A DNA stretch of 64,000 nt from Cytophagales bacterium (GTDB taxonomy: Bacteria > Bacteroidota > Bacteroidia > Cytophagales > Cyclobacteriaceae), in the NCBI GenBank assembly GCA_033344775.1, contig JAWPMT010000002.1, forward strand, positions 744,001 to 808,000, written 5' to 3'. Position numbers and translations under genes: made by a program. Below the pieces are notes generated by a model that saw nothing but the letters and a program-made list of their open reading frames with translations, searched no databases and was not told the origin of the DNA. How positions within the stretch are numbered: the first letter of the stretch is position 1; each line of letters starts with the position of its first letter. Of this stretch, positions 52,306 to 61,188 are shown piece after piece.

Positions 52306-52965
52306 TCAATACCGAAAGAGGAAATATGGCGAAGGAAAGTACTTATCCAGATCGGTCATCATCTTTGGAGAAATATAGCCCCAATTGGTATATCCATCAT
52401 CAATGGCTTGTTGTGTCAGGATTTGTAAATGGGTGTGACAGAACCAACCACCACTATCACTTTCCTGTCCGATACGGGCAAATACTTCCCCCGACTCAAG
52501 TTTATCGCCAACACTTACCATGTGTGGCGTTTTGAGGTGGCCATAGAACGAATAAAAAACGATCTCATTGATCTCATGTTTCAACATGACATAGCCACCG
52601 TAGTTGCCTATTTGTTGCTCTTTTCCAATTTTGAAAACATCAGCGTCCAATGGACAAAACATGGGCGTATCATACGGAACAATAATGTCCAGCCCAAGGT
52701 GGTAATACCTTTGCTCTTCAATGATATTAGGGTAGTCTCTTAATATGTTCTTTCGTTCTTCCAGGTACTTGCCAATGCCCCATTGACAGGAAGACCTTTC
52801 CATTTCATCAAAGATCATCTGATTGAATTCATGGAAATCGGTGAGGTTGTATTCAGATGTTCTGGGATTATTGGATGAGAAATTAAAAATGTAAGGCTTT
52901 CCTTTCAGGTAGTCACCAAATAATGGGTAAACTTCGATGCCATTGAGGTTGAGTGGATAGTACAT
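52306..52965 (-). CDS. M23-family zinc metallopeptidase
   Basis: 219 residues without an obvious signal peptide. The M23 (LytM-like) domain shows the zinc-ligand motifs HLGLDIIVP (H and D) and HTHLQIL (HxH) near the C-terminus, with the intervening GGYVMLKHE and YGHLKTPHM of the fold. M23 enzymes cleave peptidoglycan cross-links. The lack of a signal sequence leaves its location open. It lies 20 bases after the end of the SLC12-type transporter gene on the same strand, so is likely to be co-transcribed with it. Confidence 0.83.
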   Translation of the reverse strand: MYYPLNLNGIEVYPLFGDYLKGKPYIFNFSSNNPRTSEYNLTDFHEFNQMIFDEMERSSCQWGIGKYLEERKNILRDYPNIIEEQRYYHLGLDIIVPYDTPMFCPLDADVFKIGKEQQIGNYGGYVMLKHEINEIVFYSFYGHLKTPHMVSVGDKLESGEVFARIGQESDSGGWFCHTHLQILTQQAIDDGYTNWGYISPKMMTDLDKYFPSPYFLFRY

Positions 52966-52985
52966 TTTTTTATTTTTCTGAAAAG

Positions 52986-55217
52986 CTATTTAATCTCCTT
53001 TTCATCTTCGGCATTGACGAACAATACATTGCCGATGCCTTTGTAACCTTCAAAAGTTTCTCCCCCTCGTTGTTTGATGGCTTCTACTCGGAAGCCAATG
53101 ATTGTGAGGTCCGCCGCTTTGGATCTTGCGTTCACGATATCTTTATGACTGCCCTGACCTTCTTTTTTGACAATGACCTCAATGTTGTTATTAGAAATGG
53201 GCAATCTTCCTTCTTGCGTAAGTTCCAATAGATTTTCTTTTTGTTCCTTGGCCGTTTCTTCCGGGAAGATCGCAATTATTTTGATGTGTGCTTTTCTCCA
53301 GTCCGGGTGTCCCATAAGAATGTAACCGATCAGGATCATCAGGTTGGCATTCTCATAGTCGCTGTGGGTGATCCAGATATGGATTTCATGTTTGAAGCCA
53401 AATCCGCGTTCCGAACTGGCCAGCACACAAATGTCATAATCCGCGGAGCGAACTAAAGGAATGTTTTCAATGATGTCTTTGGTACTTTCCCCATTGATCT
53501 TGGAAAACTCGAATAGGAACATGTTGCCTTCTTTGCCTGAGATGCTGGGAAGCTGCAAGGATTGAGCAATGGCCGTGGTATAAGACGGAGAGATCATGGT
53601 ATCCATGTACACATTACTTTTCACCTTACCCGCTACCTTGACCAATTGATTCAAATCTGCCTTCGCCTGTTGGTGCGTTTCCCTGGATAAGTAGCCACGT
53701 ATGAAATGGATGTAGGTTCCGAACCCAAACCTGTGACTCATCCACCGGATCAAGTCAAAGTCAGCAGTCCGTTTGAATGTGTTTTGTGAAATACAGATAA
53801 TGGAAGGCCTCCAGTCTTCATCGTCTTTCTCCGCATTTTGGAGAAAAATCTGAATCTTACGTGAAAGTTGAAAAATGGCTCCCTGAAAGATTTTGGCCAT
53901 TCCCTGGTTGTCATCGTTGACCCGGGAAATGATGGAATAGATAATGACCATGATGACCAAAGAGGCAATTGCGTAGGGCGCGTTCATGGAAAACATGAGG
54001 TAGAAACACATGAGTGCGCCAACCAGTGAAAAATACCATTTGGACCGAAAAGCAGGTCGATAGGAGGGGTCCGCGGCAAAATGATGCAGAAAGGAGATCA
54101 GACAGATGGCACCATAGGTCACCATGAAAAACATAGAGATGATCTCTGCCACAAAGTCCACGTTGCCCAAGGCGACAAATACAAATGCGAGTAGGCTCGT
54201 CACCAGAATCCCATTAATGGGTTCTTTGTTTTTTCCGGCCTCTTTACTAAGCCATCGGTTTACCAATGGAACACCAAAGACTTGATCTACAGCCAACGCT
54301 TGCAAAGTACGCGGTGCAACCATGATGGATCCGAGCGCTGAAGAGAGTGTTGCCCCGATGAGACCAATGATAATGATGGGCCCCCATGTAGCGATTTTGG
54401 CCATGATCAGTTGGTCATTGGCCAATTCTTCCGGACTAGCCGAGATACTTAATTTGTAAGCTGCTGCAATATAGATGAGCATGCCAGCCAGGGTGGCCCA
54501 GATAGTCCCTTTAGGAATTGAAACCTTGGGGTTCTTTAAATCTCCTGATAAGCCGACACCTGCTGCCATTCCGGTGAAGGCCGGGAAAATGATGGCAAAA
54601 ACGTAAAAGAAGCTATCCTTATCCGGAACCGTGGCAGTGAAATTGACTATCCCCAAATTGGCGTGATCCGTAGTTCCGGCAAAGAACAGCACCAAAGCCG
54701 CAAAGAGCAGGGTAACCACCCCATACAAGGCTTTGATCCCAATGTCTGCGCCTTTTGTTAGCATCAGGATACTCACGAATAGCGTAAGTGGGATACTGAC
54801 CAGGCGCTTGTCTGATAAGTTCAGATCGTACTGCAGGTTAATGTATTCGAAAACCGGCGTAAATGCTTCTGCACAAGCGATGATGTAGAAAGCGACACTG
54901 ATTGCCTGCGATAAATAGAGTGTGACGCCAATTGCCGCACCTATGTTGATGCCAAACGATCGCGAGATGATGTAGTAAACTCCTCCACCTTCAACCTTTT
55001 GGTTGGTGGCAATCTCTGCGATGGCCATGGCTGTAGGTAAGGTGACCAAATGTCCGATGGCGATGATGCCCAGGGTTCCCAATAGTCCGGTATGGCCTAC
55101 CGCATATCCAAATCTTAAAAACAACACGGCGCCAAGAATGGTAGAGAGGGTCGTCATGAAGACCGGCATCGTGCCGAAGTTGGCCTTTTGACTCTTATTT
55201 GCTGCGTTTTCGGGCAT
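52986..55217 (-). CDS. SLC12-type cation-chloride cotransporter / APC permease
   Basis: 743 residues: a twelve-helix APC-superfamily core (about 15-455) beginning PVFMTTLSTILGAVLFLRFG, with FPAFTGMAAGVGLSGDLKNP, a signature segment of the SLC12 (NKCC/KCC) family, and a soluble C-terminal domain (about 470-743) with RPSIICIS and a VRSADYDICVLAS segment, also found in SLC12 proteins. It moves K+, Na+ and/or Cl- across the inner membrane; exact ions are not certain. The M23 peptidase gene follows 20 bases later. The C-terminal end is extremely charged. Confidence 0.85.
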   Translation of the reverse strand: MPENAANKSQKANFGTMPVFMTTLSTILGAVLFLRFGYAVGHTGLLGTLGIIAIGHLVTLPTAMAIAEIATNQKVEGGGVYYIISRSFGINIGAAIGVTLYLSQAISVAFYIIACAEAFTPVFEYINLQYDLNLSDKRLVSIPLTLFVSILMLTKGADIGIKALYGVVTLLFAALVLFFAGTTDHANLGIVNFTATVPDKDSFFYVFAIIFPAFTGMAAGVGLSGDLKNPKVSIPKGTIWATLAGMLIYIAAAYKLSISASPEELANDQLIMAKIATWGPIIIIGLIGATLSSALGSIMVAPRTLQALAVDQVFGVPLVNRWLSKEAGKNKEPINGILVTSLLAFVFVALGNVDFVAEIISMFFMVTYGAICLISFLHHFAADPSYRPAFRSKWYFSLVGALMCFYLMFSMNAPYAIASLVIMVIIYSIISRVNDDNQGMAKIFQGAIFQLSRKIQIFLQNAEKDDEDWRPSIICISQNTFKRTADFDLIRWMSHRFGFGTYIHFIRGYLSRETHQQAKADLNQLVKVAGKVKSNVYMDTMISPSYTTAIAQSLQLPSISGKEGNMFLFEFSKINGESTKDIIENIPLVRSADYDICVLASSERGFGFKHEIHIWITHSDYENANLMILIGYILMGHPDWRKAHIKIIAIFPEETAKEQKENLLELTQEGRLPISNNNIEVIVKKEGQGSHKDIVNARSKAADLTIIGFRVEAIKQRGGETFEGYKGIGNVLFVNAEDEKEIK

Positions 55218-55521
55218 GGTTGTGAACTTGGGCCTAAACTATCTGCTTTTCAATTATAAACGTGGCAAATCAGCAGAATCTTGTCAAAAAAGTGCGAGTG
55301 TCGTATATAGAGCGTACTTATTCTTTCATAATACCACTCTACTCCGAAATTCCCCGGATCGTTGTGAACTTTCTATTCTATAAATGTCAGTAAGAGTGAA
55401 TCATAAGGGAATCTGTATACTGCTAATATGCGGACCCGTTAGAAGATATAAATTTATCTTTAGATATATTTAGATAAGAACGGAATTGGTAAATGGTTAG
55501 AAGGTCATGTAAGACCAATTT
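55218..55521. other. 304-base gene-free stretch
   Basis: Very AT-rich region between two minus-strand genes. It contains an AATTGGT / ACCAATT inverted repeat (55484-55520) near the end of the permease gene, which may be a transcription stop, and TTAGATA repeats at about 55460-55475. No reading frame or RNA was recognised. Confidence 0.5.
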
Positions 55522-57891
55522 TTACTCCGTTTTTAGGGATTTCACAGGATTAATATTCGCAATTCTTAGGGCCTGAATTGAAATGGTACTTACGGCTATG
55601 ATCAATACAGAAATGGTAGGAAGTATGTAATACCACCATCGGAGAGGAACTCTAAAGGCAAAATCCTCTAACCACAAAACGGCGAATGCATTTACAAAGG
55701 GCAAAGCGATAATACCTACGATAACCAGCATAATGATGTAGCTTTTTGACAGGGTCAAAACCATCTGTATTAAGGACGCTCCCAGTGTTTTACGGATGCC
55801 CATTTCTTTGGTTCTTAACTTGGTCACAAAGGCAAACAAAGCGAGCATGCCTACAAGTGCTAAACCGATTCCGATAGAGGAGAATAGCTTGAGAATGATA
55901 AACATATCGTTCTCAGATTTATAGGCATTGTCCATGTATGAACTTACCAGTATGGAAGTGATCAGTGAGCCAGGAGCAAGATTTTGAAGTTTTTCCTCAA
56001 TTTTTTCGATCGTACTTGCGGGTGAATTGGATTTAAATCGTACCAAAAGGTAATTCAATGCATTTTGATCTTTATCAGAGAGCTGTACAACCAACGGTTC
56101 AATTTCATGATGAAGGGAAGCAAAATGAAAGTCTTCAATGACTCCAACGATCTCTCCTTCACGCTGCCTAAAAGAATTGACAGCAATTAAACCTACTGGA
56201 TCAACGTTTGGTAACAGGGAGGCGGCAGCTTCATTCATGAAATACTTATTTCCCTGGAACTGCATTTTACTTATACCACCTTCTTTTACCGAAATACCCA
56301 TTGTTTCCAAGAATTGGTTGTCTGCAGCGATAACTCTGGAGCTGAGACCGGTCTGAGGTGAGTTTTTCAGAAAGAAGGTTTCGATACTTATCCGTTTGCC
56401 TACCAGGTGAGAACTAAAAGAGACGTGAGATACGTCAGGGATTTTTTCTAACTCTGCCCGAATTGTATTCGAGGAAAGAATGGCCTGAGTTTTTAACCGT
56501 CCGTGAAGCTTGATGGTGATGACCTCATCACGTGCAAAACCCATATTCTTGTCCTTAATAAAGTCGATCTGTTTGCTGACAATGAATGTGGCTATGAGTA
56601 AAAAGATGGAAATCATAAACTGTATACCCACCATTAGTCGTCTGAGTGAGACTTTGTTGCCAATTTTTAGATCCTTTCCACCTCCGGTATCACCTAAATT
56701 GACCTTAGAGAGATAGGAAGAAGTTAATAGGCTGGCGACCCCACCGATGACCATTGGTAGAAGGAATACAAGGGTCAATAGACCGGGAGAGAATAGTTTT
56801 TCGTGAGGAATAGCAATATTGGCCAACTGATTGTAATAAGGCAATGCGAGTGATGTCCAGATAAGCGCCAGTGCAACACTGATAATTACCAGGAATATTA
56901 CCTCAACCAGGAATTGAATAATAAGTTGCTTTCTTGTGCTTCCAAGAATTTTGCGAACGACAATTTCATTCAGCCGATTCAGGCTTTGAACCATTTGTAG
57001 ATTGATGAAATTGATGATGGCTACCAGAAGTATGAATATTCCTAAAGATGAAAAGATATAGATCAGCTTAATGTCACTATTGACACTGATTTCTTTTTCT
57101 CTGTGGGAATGGAGGTGGATATCTCGAACAGGTACTAACTCGAGTAGTTCGTTTTCAGCAATAATCGCTTCCTCGGTCATAAAGCCTTCAAGAAATTCAA
57201 CTTTAAAATCAAATAGTTTTTCACGTACTTTTTCAACATCTTCTATAGAGTTGAACAAGGTATAGATGCTTACTCCGGCCCAAAGTCGATCAGGATCCCG
57301 CATGAGCATAGAGTTTTTAGAAGATACGATGCAATCGATCTTGAGATGAGAGTTTTCCGGAAAGTCCTTGATGACCCCAGTTACTGTGATGAACCAACCA
57401 TCGTCAAAATCGATCACCTCTCCAATGCGTTGCTCACCATCCTTGAATAGTCGACTAGCCGTCGATTCAGTGATCACCACTGAAGAGGGTGAGTTAAGTG
57501 CTCCTGGGGATCCTTCAATGAATTCCAGGTCGAAAATATCCAGAATGGTAGAATCGCCCATGTACGGATGTTCAATGAGAATTTGTCTTTCCTCATACTC
57601 AATGGTTGTTGCATCATAGGTGAACAATCTGCCGATTTCAGCAACTTCAGGCATTTTCTTCTTGAATTCTGTCGCTAGGATTGGAGAGCTTTTTGCCCAG
57701 GTTCTTGTTGCCAGGCGATAGATACGGTCATGTTTAGGATAGCTGGTTTCATAGCTCAGCTCATCCATGACATTGAGACCTATTAACAGACACACAGCAA
57801 TGGCGATCGAGAAGCCTAATACATTAATAAAAGAGAAAAACTTGTGCTTTACGAGATTCCTTAAGGCTACTTTGTTATAATGATTTATCAT
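55522..57891 (-). CDS. FtsX/MacB-type ABC permease (orphan), divergent from the metabolite cluster
   Basis: 789 residues. Same architecture as the permease at 40578: N-terminal helix (about 17-40, FINVLGFSIAIAVCL), MacB_PCD-like periplasmic domain with VVITESTASRLF, a central helix pair followed by VRKILGSTRKQLIIQFLVE, a second periplasmic domain, and the C-terminal FtsX domain with MGIRKTLGASLIQMV. No ATPase gene is adjacent. It is transcribed divergently from the radical SAM/NRPS genes, so it could export their product, but such orphan permeases are common in Bacteroidota and the link is speculative. Confidence 0.85.
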   Translation of the reverse strand: MINHYNKVALRNLVKHKFFSFINVLGFSIAIAVCLLIGLNVMDELSYETSYPKHDRIYRLATRTWAKSSPILATEFKKKMPEVAEIGRLFTYDATTIEYEERQILIEHPYMGDSTILDIFDLEFIEGSPGALNSPSSVVITESTASRLFKDGEQRIGEVIDFDDGWFITVTGVIKDFPENSHLKIDCIVSSKNSMLMRDPDRLWAGVSIYTLFNSIEDVEKVREKLFDFKVEFLEGFMTEEAIIAENELLELVPVRDIHLHSHREKEISVNSDIKLIYIFSSLGIFILLVAIINFINLQMVQSLNRLNEIVVRKILGSTRKQLIIQFLVEVIFLVIISVALALIWTSLALPYYNQLANIAIPHEKLFSPGLLTLVFLLPMVIGGVASLLTSSYLSKVNLGDTGGGKDLKIGNKVSLRRLMVGIQFMISIFLLIATFIVSKQIDFIKDKNMGFARDEVITIKLHGRLKTQAILSSNTIRAELEKIPDVSHVSFSSHLVGKRISIETFFLKNSPQTGLSSRVIAADNQFLETMGISVKEGGISKMQFQGNKYFMNEAAASLLPNVDPVGLIAVNSFRQREGEIVGVIEDFHFASLHHEIEPLVVQLSDKDQNALNYLLVRFKSNSPASTIEKIEEKLQNLAPGSLITSILVSSYMDNAYKSENDMFIILKLFSSIGIGLALVGMLALFAFVTKLRTKEMGIRKTLGASLIQMVLTLSKSYIIMLVIVGIIALPFVNAFAVLWLEDFAFRVPLRWWYYILPTISVLIIAVSTISIQALRIANINPVKSLKTE

Positions 57892-58262
57892 CTGCGTGTA
57901 ATTAAATAAACAGAAAATAAGACCTGCGAGATTTTTATCAGCATTTGAGTTTGCTCTGTACGATCAAGCAGTGGTTGCTTCAGTTAATTTTTCCGCTGGT
58001 AATCTGAAGATTTTATTCTTTTCATCAAAACTAGTTTGATCTCACATTATTTCAAAAAGATGTTTCTGGCTAGTAAGACAGAATTTCTTCCTTAATGTTA
58101 AAATGTAACGGAAACGATAGACTATCAATTTTTATCAAAAAATGAGAAATATCATCGAAGAAATCGGATTTTATTTAAATTCGATCTTTCAAACTTCTTA
58201 ATTGATAGCTAACACAAAACATTGACTCTGAAACTGGGCTAATTCCCGAAAATAGAACCAAT
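57892..58262. other. 371-base divergent intergenic region before the metabolite cluster
   Basis: AT-rich promoter region for the radical SAM operon (+) and the permease (-). It contains a possible 19-codon frame (58142-58201, MRNIIEEIGFYLNSIFQTS) on the + strand, ending about 60 bases before the radical SAM start. It could be a leader peptide but is too short to call. No RiPP precursor-like gene (leader plus repeated core) is present. Confidence 0.5.
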
Positions 58263-60200
58263 ATGATTATTAAACTCATTAACATGCCGTTTGCGGATGT
58301 GGCCATACCCTCCATTGCGCTTACACAACTCAAATCTGTTCTAAAGTCGGATTTGCAGGATAAGGTAGAGGTCGATATTCATTATTTCAACCACGAATTG
58401 GCGGATTATCTGACACTGGATAATTATAGGTTTATCTCAAATGGAGGCCAATCTAATAATAGTGGATTCGGGGATTGGTTCTTTAGACAACAAGCGTTTC
58501 CCCATATTCCTGACAATACACAGGAGTATTTGTCGAGATATGGCCATTTGTTGGGAATGGATTTTCTTCAACAAAAAGGAGCTTTTATTCAAGAGAAACG
58601 CCAACAGCTAGATCAGTTTCTTGAAAATTTAATAGATAAATATGAGCTTGATAAATGCGATATCGTAGGATTTACATCAATGTTCATGCAAAATGTTGGA
58701 AGTTTTGCGATGGCTCGCAAGATTAAGGAACGCAACAAAGATGTCACCATCGTGATGGGCGGTGCCAATTGTGAGAGCCCAATGGGGGAAGAGCTGGTTA
58801 AGAATTTTGAAATGCTGGATTTCGTGTTTTCAGGGACCTCACTGATCTCTTTTCCGAGGTTTGTTAAAAGCCTCATGACGGGGAACCGGTCAGAAGCAGA
58901 AACCATAAATGGCGTTTTCTCCAGAGCGAATACCGCGAATAAGATCAAAGACAAAGCCCAGATCCTGGTAAAGGAAGATGGTGAAGTGGAGACTGTCGGG
59001 CCTATCGGTGAGGAACTGTCCATCAATGAATGTGTTCCCCTTGATTATGACTCTTTTCTGGAATCCTTTGATTATTTCTTTAAAGGAAAAGACATTGCGC
59101 CAAGTTTGCTATTCGAGACTTCTCGTGGTTGTTGGTGGGGTGCGAGAGCACATTGTACATTTTGCGGCCTGAATGGTGGAGGAATGTCCTATAGAGCGAT
59201 GAAAAGTGAGATCGCCATCTCTATGATCAATGATTTGATTGATCGCTACGGGGATCGGGTCAAGAATTATTCTTGCGTGGATAACATCATTCCGAAAGAG
59301 TATATCCGTGAAGTGTTCCCGTACGTCAAGAAATTGGAAGGCATGAAGATCTTCTACGAAGTACGTGCTGATATTACTTCTGAGGAGATGGACATCCTCT
59401 CAAATGCAGGAGTCGTAGAGATGCAGCCTGGTATTGAGTCATTGGCGACTTCCACGTTGAAGTTGATGAAAAAAGGGACCACTTCATTCAACAATCTCAA
59501 ATTCCTTCAGCGGACTGTGCTTTACTCCGTATTACCGCAGTGGAATTTGTTGGTTGGATTCCCGGGAGAGAAAGAAGAAGTATACGCGAAATACGTTAAC
59601 GACCTTCCATCGTATTTCCACTTGCCACCTCCGATTGGGGTTTTCCCAGTAAGGTTTGATCGCTACAGTCCTTACTACATGGAAGCTGATGCATACAATC
59701 TGGATCTGGAAGCACTGGATTACTATACATACACCTATCCGAAAGATAAGGAAACACTAAAAGAAATGGCCTATTATTTCGGTGATCAAAACTATGAAGC
59801 TGATTACATCCGAATTACGGCCAAATGGCTCTCTAAGCTGGAAATACTGGTGAGTGATTGGAATAAACGTTGGAGAAACTTCGATAAGGACAATTTACCT
59901 GTTCTTCATTTTGGTGTTCAGGATGGTAAGGATATCGTCATAGATCAGAGAGGAGAAAGGAAAATCATTCCTCTGACTGAAACTCAGAAAAATATCTTGA
60001 TCAACCTGGAGAAGCAAAAAAGCTTAAAGGGAATTCAATCACAATTGAAAGAGTATGATCCTAATGAATTGGAATCGGAACTTTCCTATTTGCTTAAAAT
60101 AAGACTCCTACATGAGGAAAACGGTACTTACATGAGTCTGGTATTTGACGAGAATCCATCTGAGCAGATATTGGACAGACTGAAGTATCAGGAGAATTAG
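58263..60200 (+). CDS. Radical SAM protein, RiPP-maturation type 1 (TIGR03975-like), with B12-binding-like N-terminus
   Basis: 645 residues. An N-terminal Rossmann-like domain (about 85-210; CDIVGFTSMFMQN, VMGGANCESPMG) resembles B12-binding domains, although a canonical DxHxxG is not apparent. The radical SAM core has the unusual cluster C290-x7-C298-x2-C301 inside ETSRGCWWGARAHCTFCGLN, followed by GGGMSYRAMKSE. This segment is the signature of the 'RiPP maturation radical SAM protein 1' family. A C-terminal domain with a helical TETQKNILINLEKQKS region (about 560-645) is a family tail. Such enzymes methylate unactivated carbons of peptides. No precursor peptide gene is nearby; the thioesterase and NRPS follow at 138 and 988 bases. 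Confidence 0.86.
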   Translation: MIIKLINMPFADVAIPSIALTQLKSVLKSDLQDKVEVDIHYFNHELADYLTLDNYRFISNGGQSNNSGFGDWFFRQQAFPHIPDNTQEYLSRYGHLLGMDFLQQKGAFIQEKRQQLDQFLENLIDKYELDKCDIVGFTSMFMQNVGSFAMARKIKERNKDVTIVMGGANCESPMGEELVKNFEMLDFVFSGTSLISFPRFVKSLMTGNRSEAETINGVFSRANTANKIKDKAQILVKEDGEVETVGPIGEELSINECVPLDYDSFLESFDYFFKGKDIAPSLLFETSRGCWWGARAHCTFCGLNGGGMSYRAMKSEIAISMINDLIDRYGDRVKNYSCVDNIIPKEYIREVFPYVKKLEGMKIFYEVRADITSEEMDILSNAGVVEMQPGIESLATSTLKLMKKGTTSFNNLKFLQRTVLYSVLPQWNLLVGFPGEKEEVYAKYVNDLPSYFHLPPPIGVFPVRFDRYSPYYMEADAYNLDLEALDYYTYTYPKDKETLKEMAYYFGDQNYEADYIRITAKWLSKLEILVSDWNKRWRNFDKDNLPVLHFGVQDGKDIVIDQRGERKIIPLTETQKNILINLEKQKSLKGIQSQLKEYDPNELESELSYLLKIRLLHEENGTYMSLVFDENPSEQILDRLKYQEN

Positions 60201-60338
60201 TCAAATAGAGAACTCGATTTGGGCGAAACTTCTTCGATTTGATCGTTTGAGCAATCGCACAAGAATTGACATCTATCCAAAAGTAGATGGTATTTGATTT
60301 CATCCTGAACACAAGCAGTAAAATGAAAAAGGTATCTC

Positions 60339-61100
60339 ATGTCTAAGATTAAGTTGTTTTGCTTTCCATATGCTGGAGGCTCCGCTCAGGTTTACCGAGA
60401 ATGGAAACAGTATCCTTCTGAGGTTTTTGAAGTGATTCCTGTCGAATTGGCAGGTCATGGGAGAAGAATGACGGAGCCACTATACGAAGATGTGTCAGAG
60501 ATGCTTGAGGACATTTATCCGCATGTAATCGAACAGGTAGGAAGCAGTGATTATGCCTTTTTCGGACACAGCATGGGAGGAATGTTGGCCTTTGAACTGG
60601 TTCACAGGATCAGGAAAAGTTCAGGGAGATTACCCATGCATCTCTTTTTTTCGGGAAGAGGAGCTCCGCATATCAGGAGGACCGATAAAATTCGGTATCA
60701 TTTGCTGGAGGAAGAAGACTTCAAAAAGGAAGTGCTAAATTTAGGAGGTACACCTCCCGAATTTTTTGCACATCCGGAACTTTTGGAAATATATCTCCCG
60801 ATACTCAAAAATGATTTCAGGCTTTCGGAAACCAGACCACCAATAACGGAAATTGAAGAAATTGATGTTCATTTAACGGCGCTGGTTGGCTTAGATGAAA
60901 ACCTCAATGAAGAGGAACGATTTGGATGGCAACTCCACACCAGTAAAAGTTTCGAGCTATATCAATTTGAAGGAGAACATTTTTTTATTCATAACTATCA
61001 TCAGGAGATCCTCAGATTAATAGATCGTCTGCTTTCCTGGCCCAGAACCAAACAAGAGGTAGTAACACCTCATTTGATCAGGTCGGGCCTGACAGTGTGA
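60339..61100 (+). CDS. Type II thioesterase (GrsT-like)
   Basis: 253 residues of the alpha/beta-hydrolase thioesterase II family, which removes misprimed acyl groups from NRPS carrier domains. Start FCFPYAGGSAQVYREW matches the family; nucleophile Ser78 in FFGHSMGGMLAFEL; Asp in a GLDENLNEEER region; catalytic His in FEGEHFFIHNY. It lies 138 bases after the radical SAM gene and 88 before the NRPS, so it is a cluster gene. An AAAGG sequence precedes the ATG at a normal distance. Confidence 0.93.
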   Translation: MSKIKLFCFPYAGGSAQVYREWKQYPSEVFEVIPVELAGHGRRMTEPLYEDVSEMLEDIYPHVIEQVGSSDYAFFGHSMGGMLAFELVHRIRKSSGRLPMHLFFSGRGAPHIRRTDKIRYHLLEEEDFKKEVLNLGGTPPEFFAHPELLEIYLPILKNDFRLSETRPPITEIEEIDVHLTALVGLDENLNEEERFGWQLHTSKSFELYQFEGEHFFIHNYHQEILRLIDRLLSWPRTKQEVVTPHLIRSGLTV

Positions 61101-61188
61101 TCGGCGGACTGTTTAATAACACAAATCGCTAATGAGAGCGGAATAATTTCGAGGATTCTGGAATAATAATAGAGAGAGATCAACAACA

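Noticed and set aside
58142-58201. 19-codon frame before the radical SAM gene as a RiPP precursor
   Set aside because: Too short, no leader/core division or family motif; at most a leader peptide. Kept only as a note.
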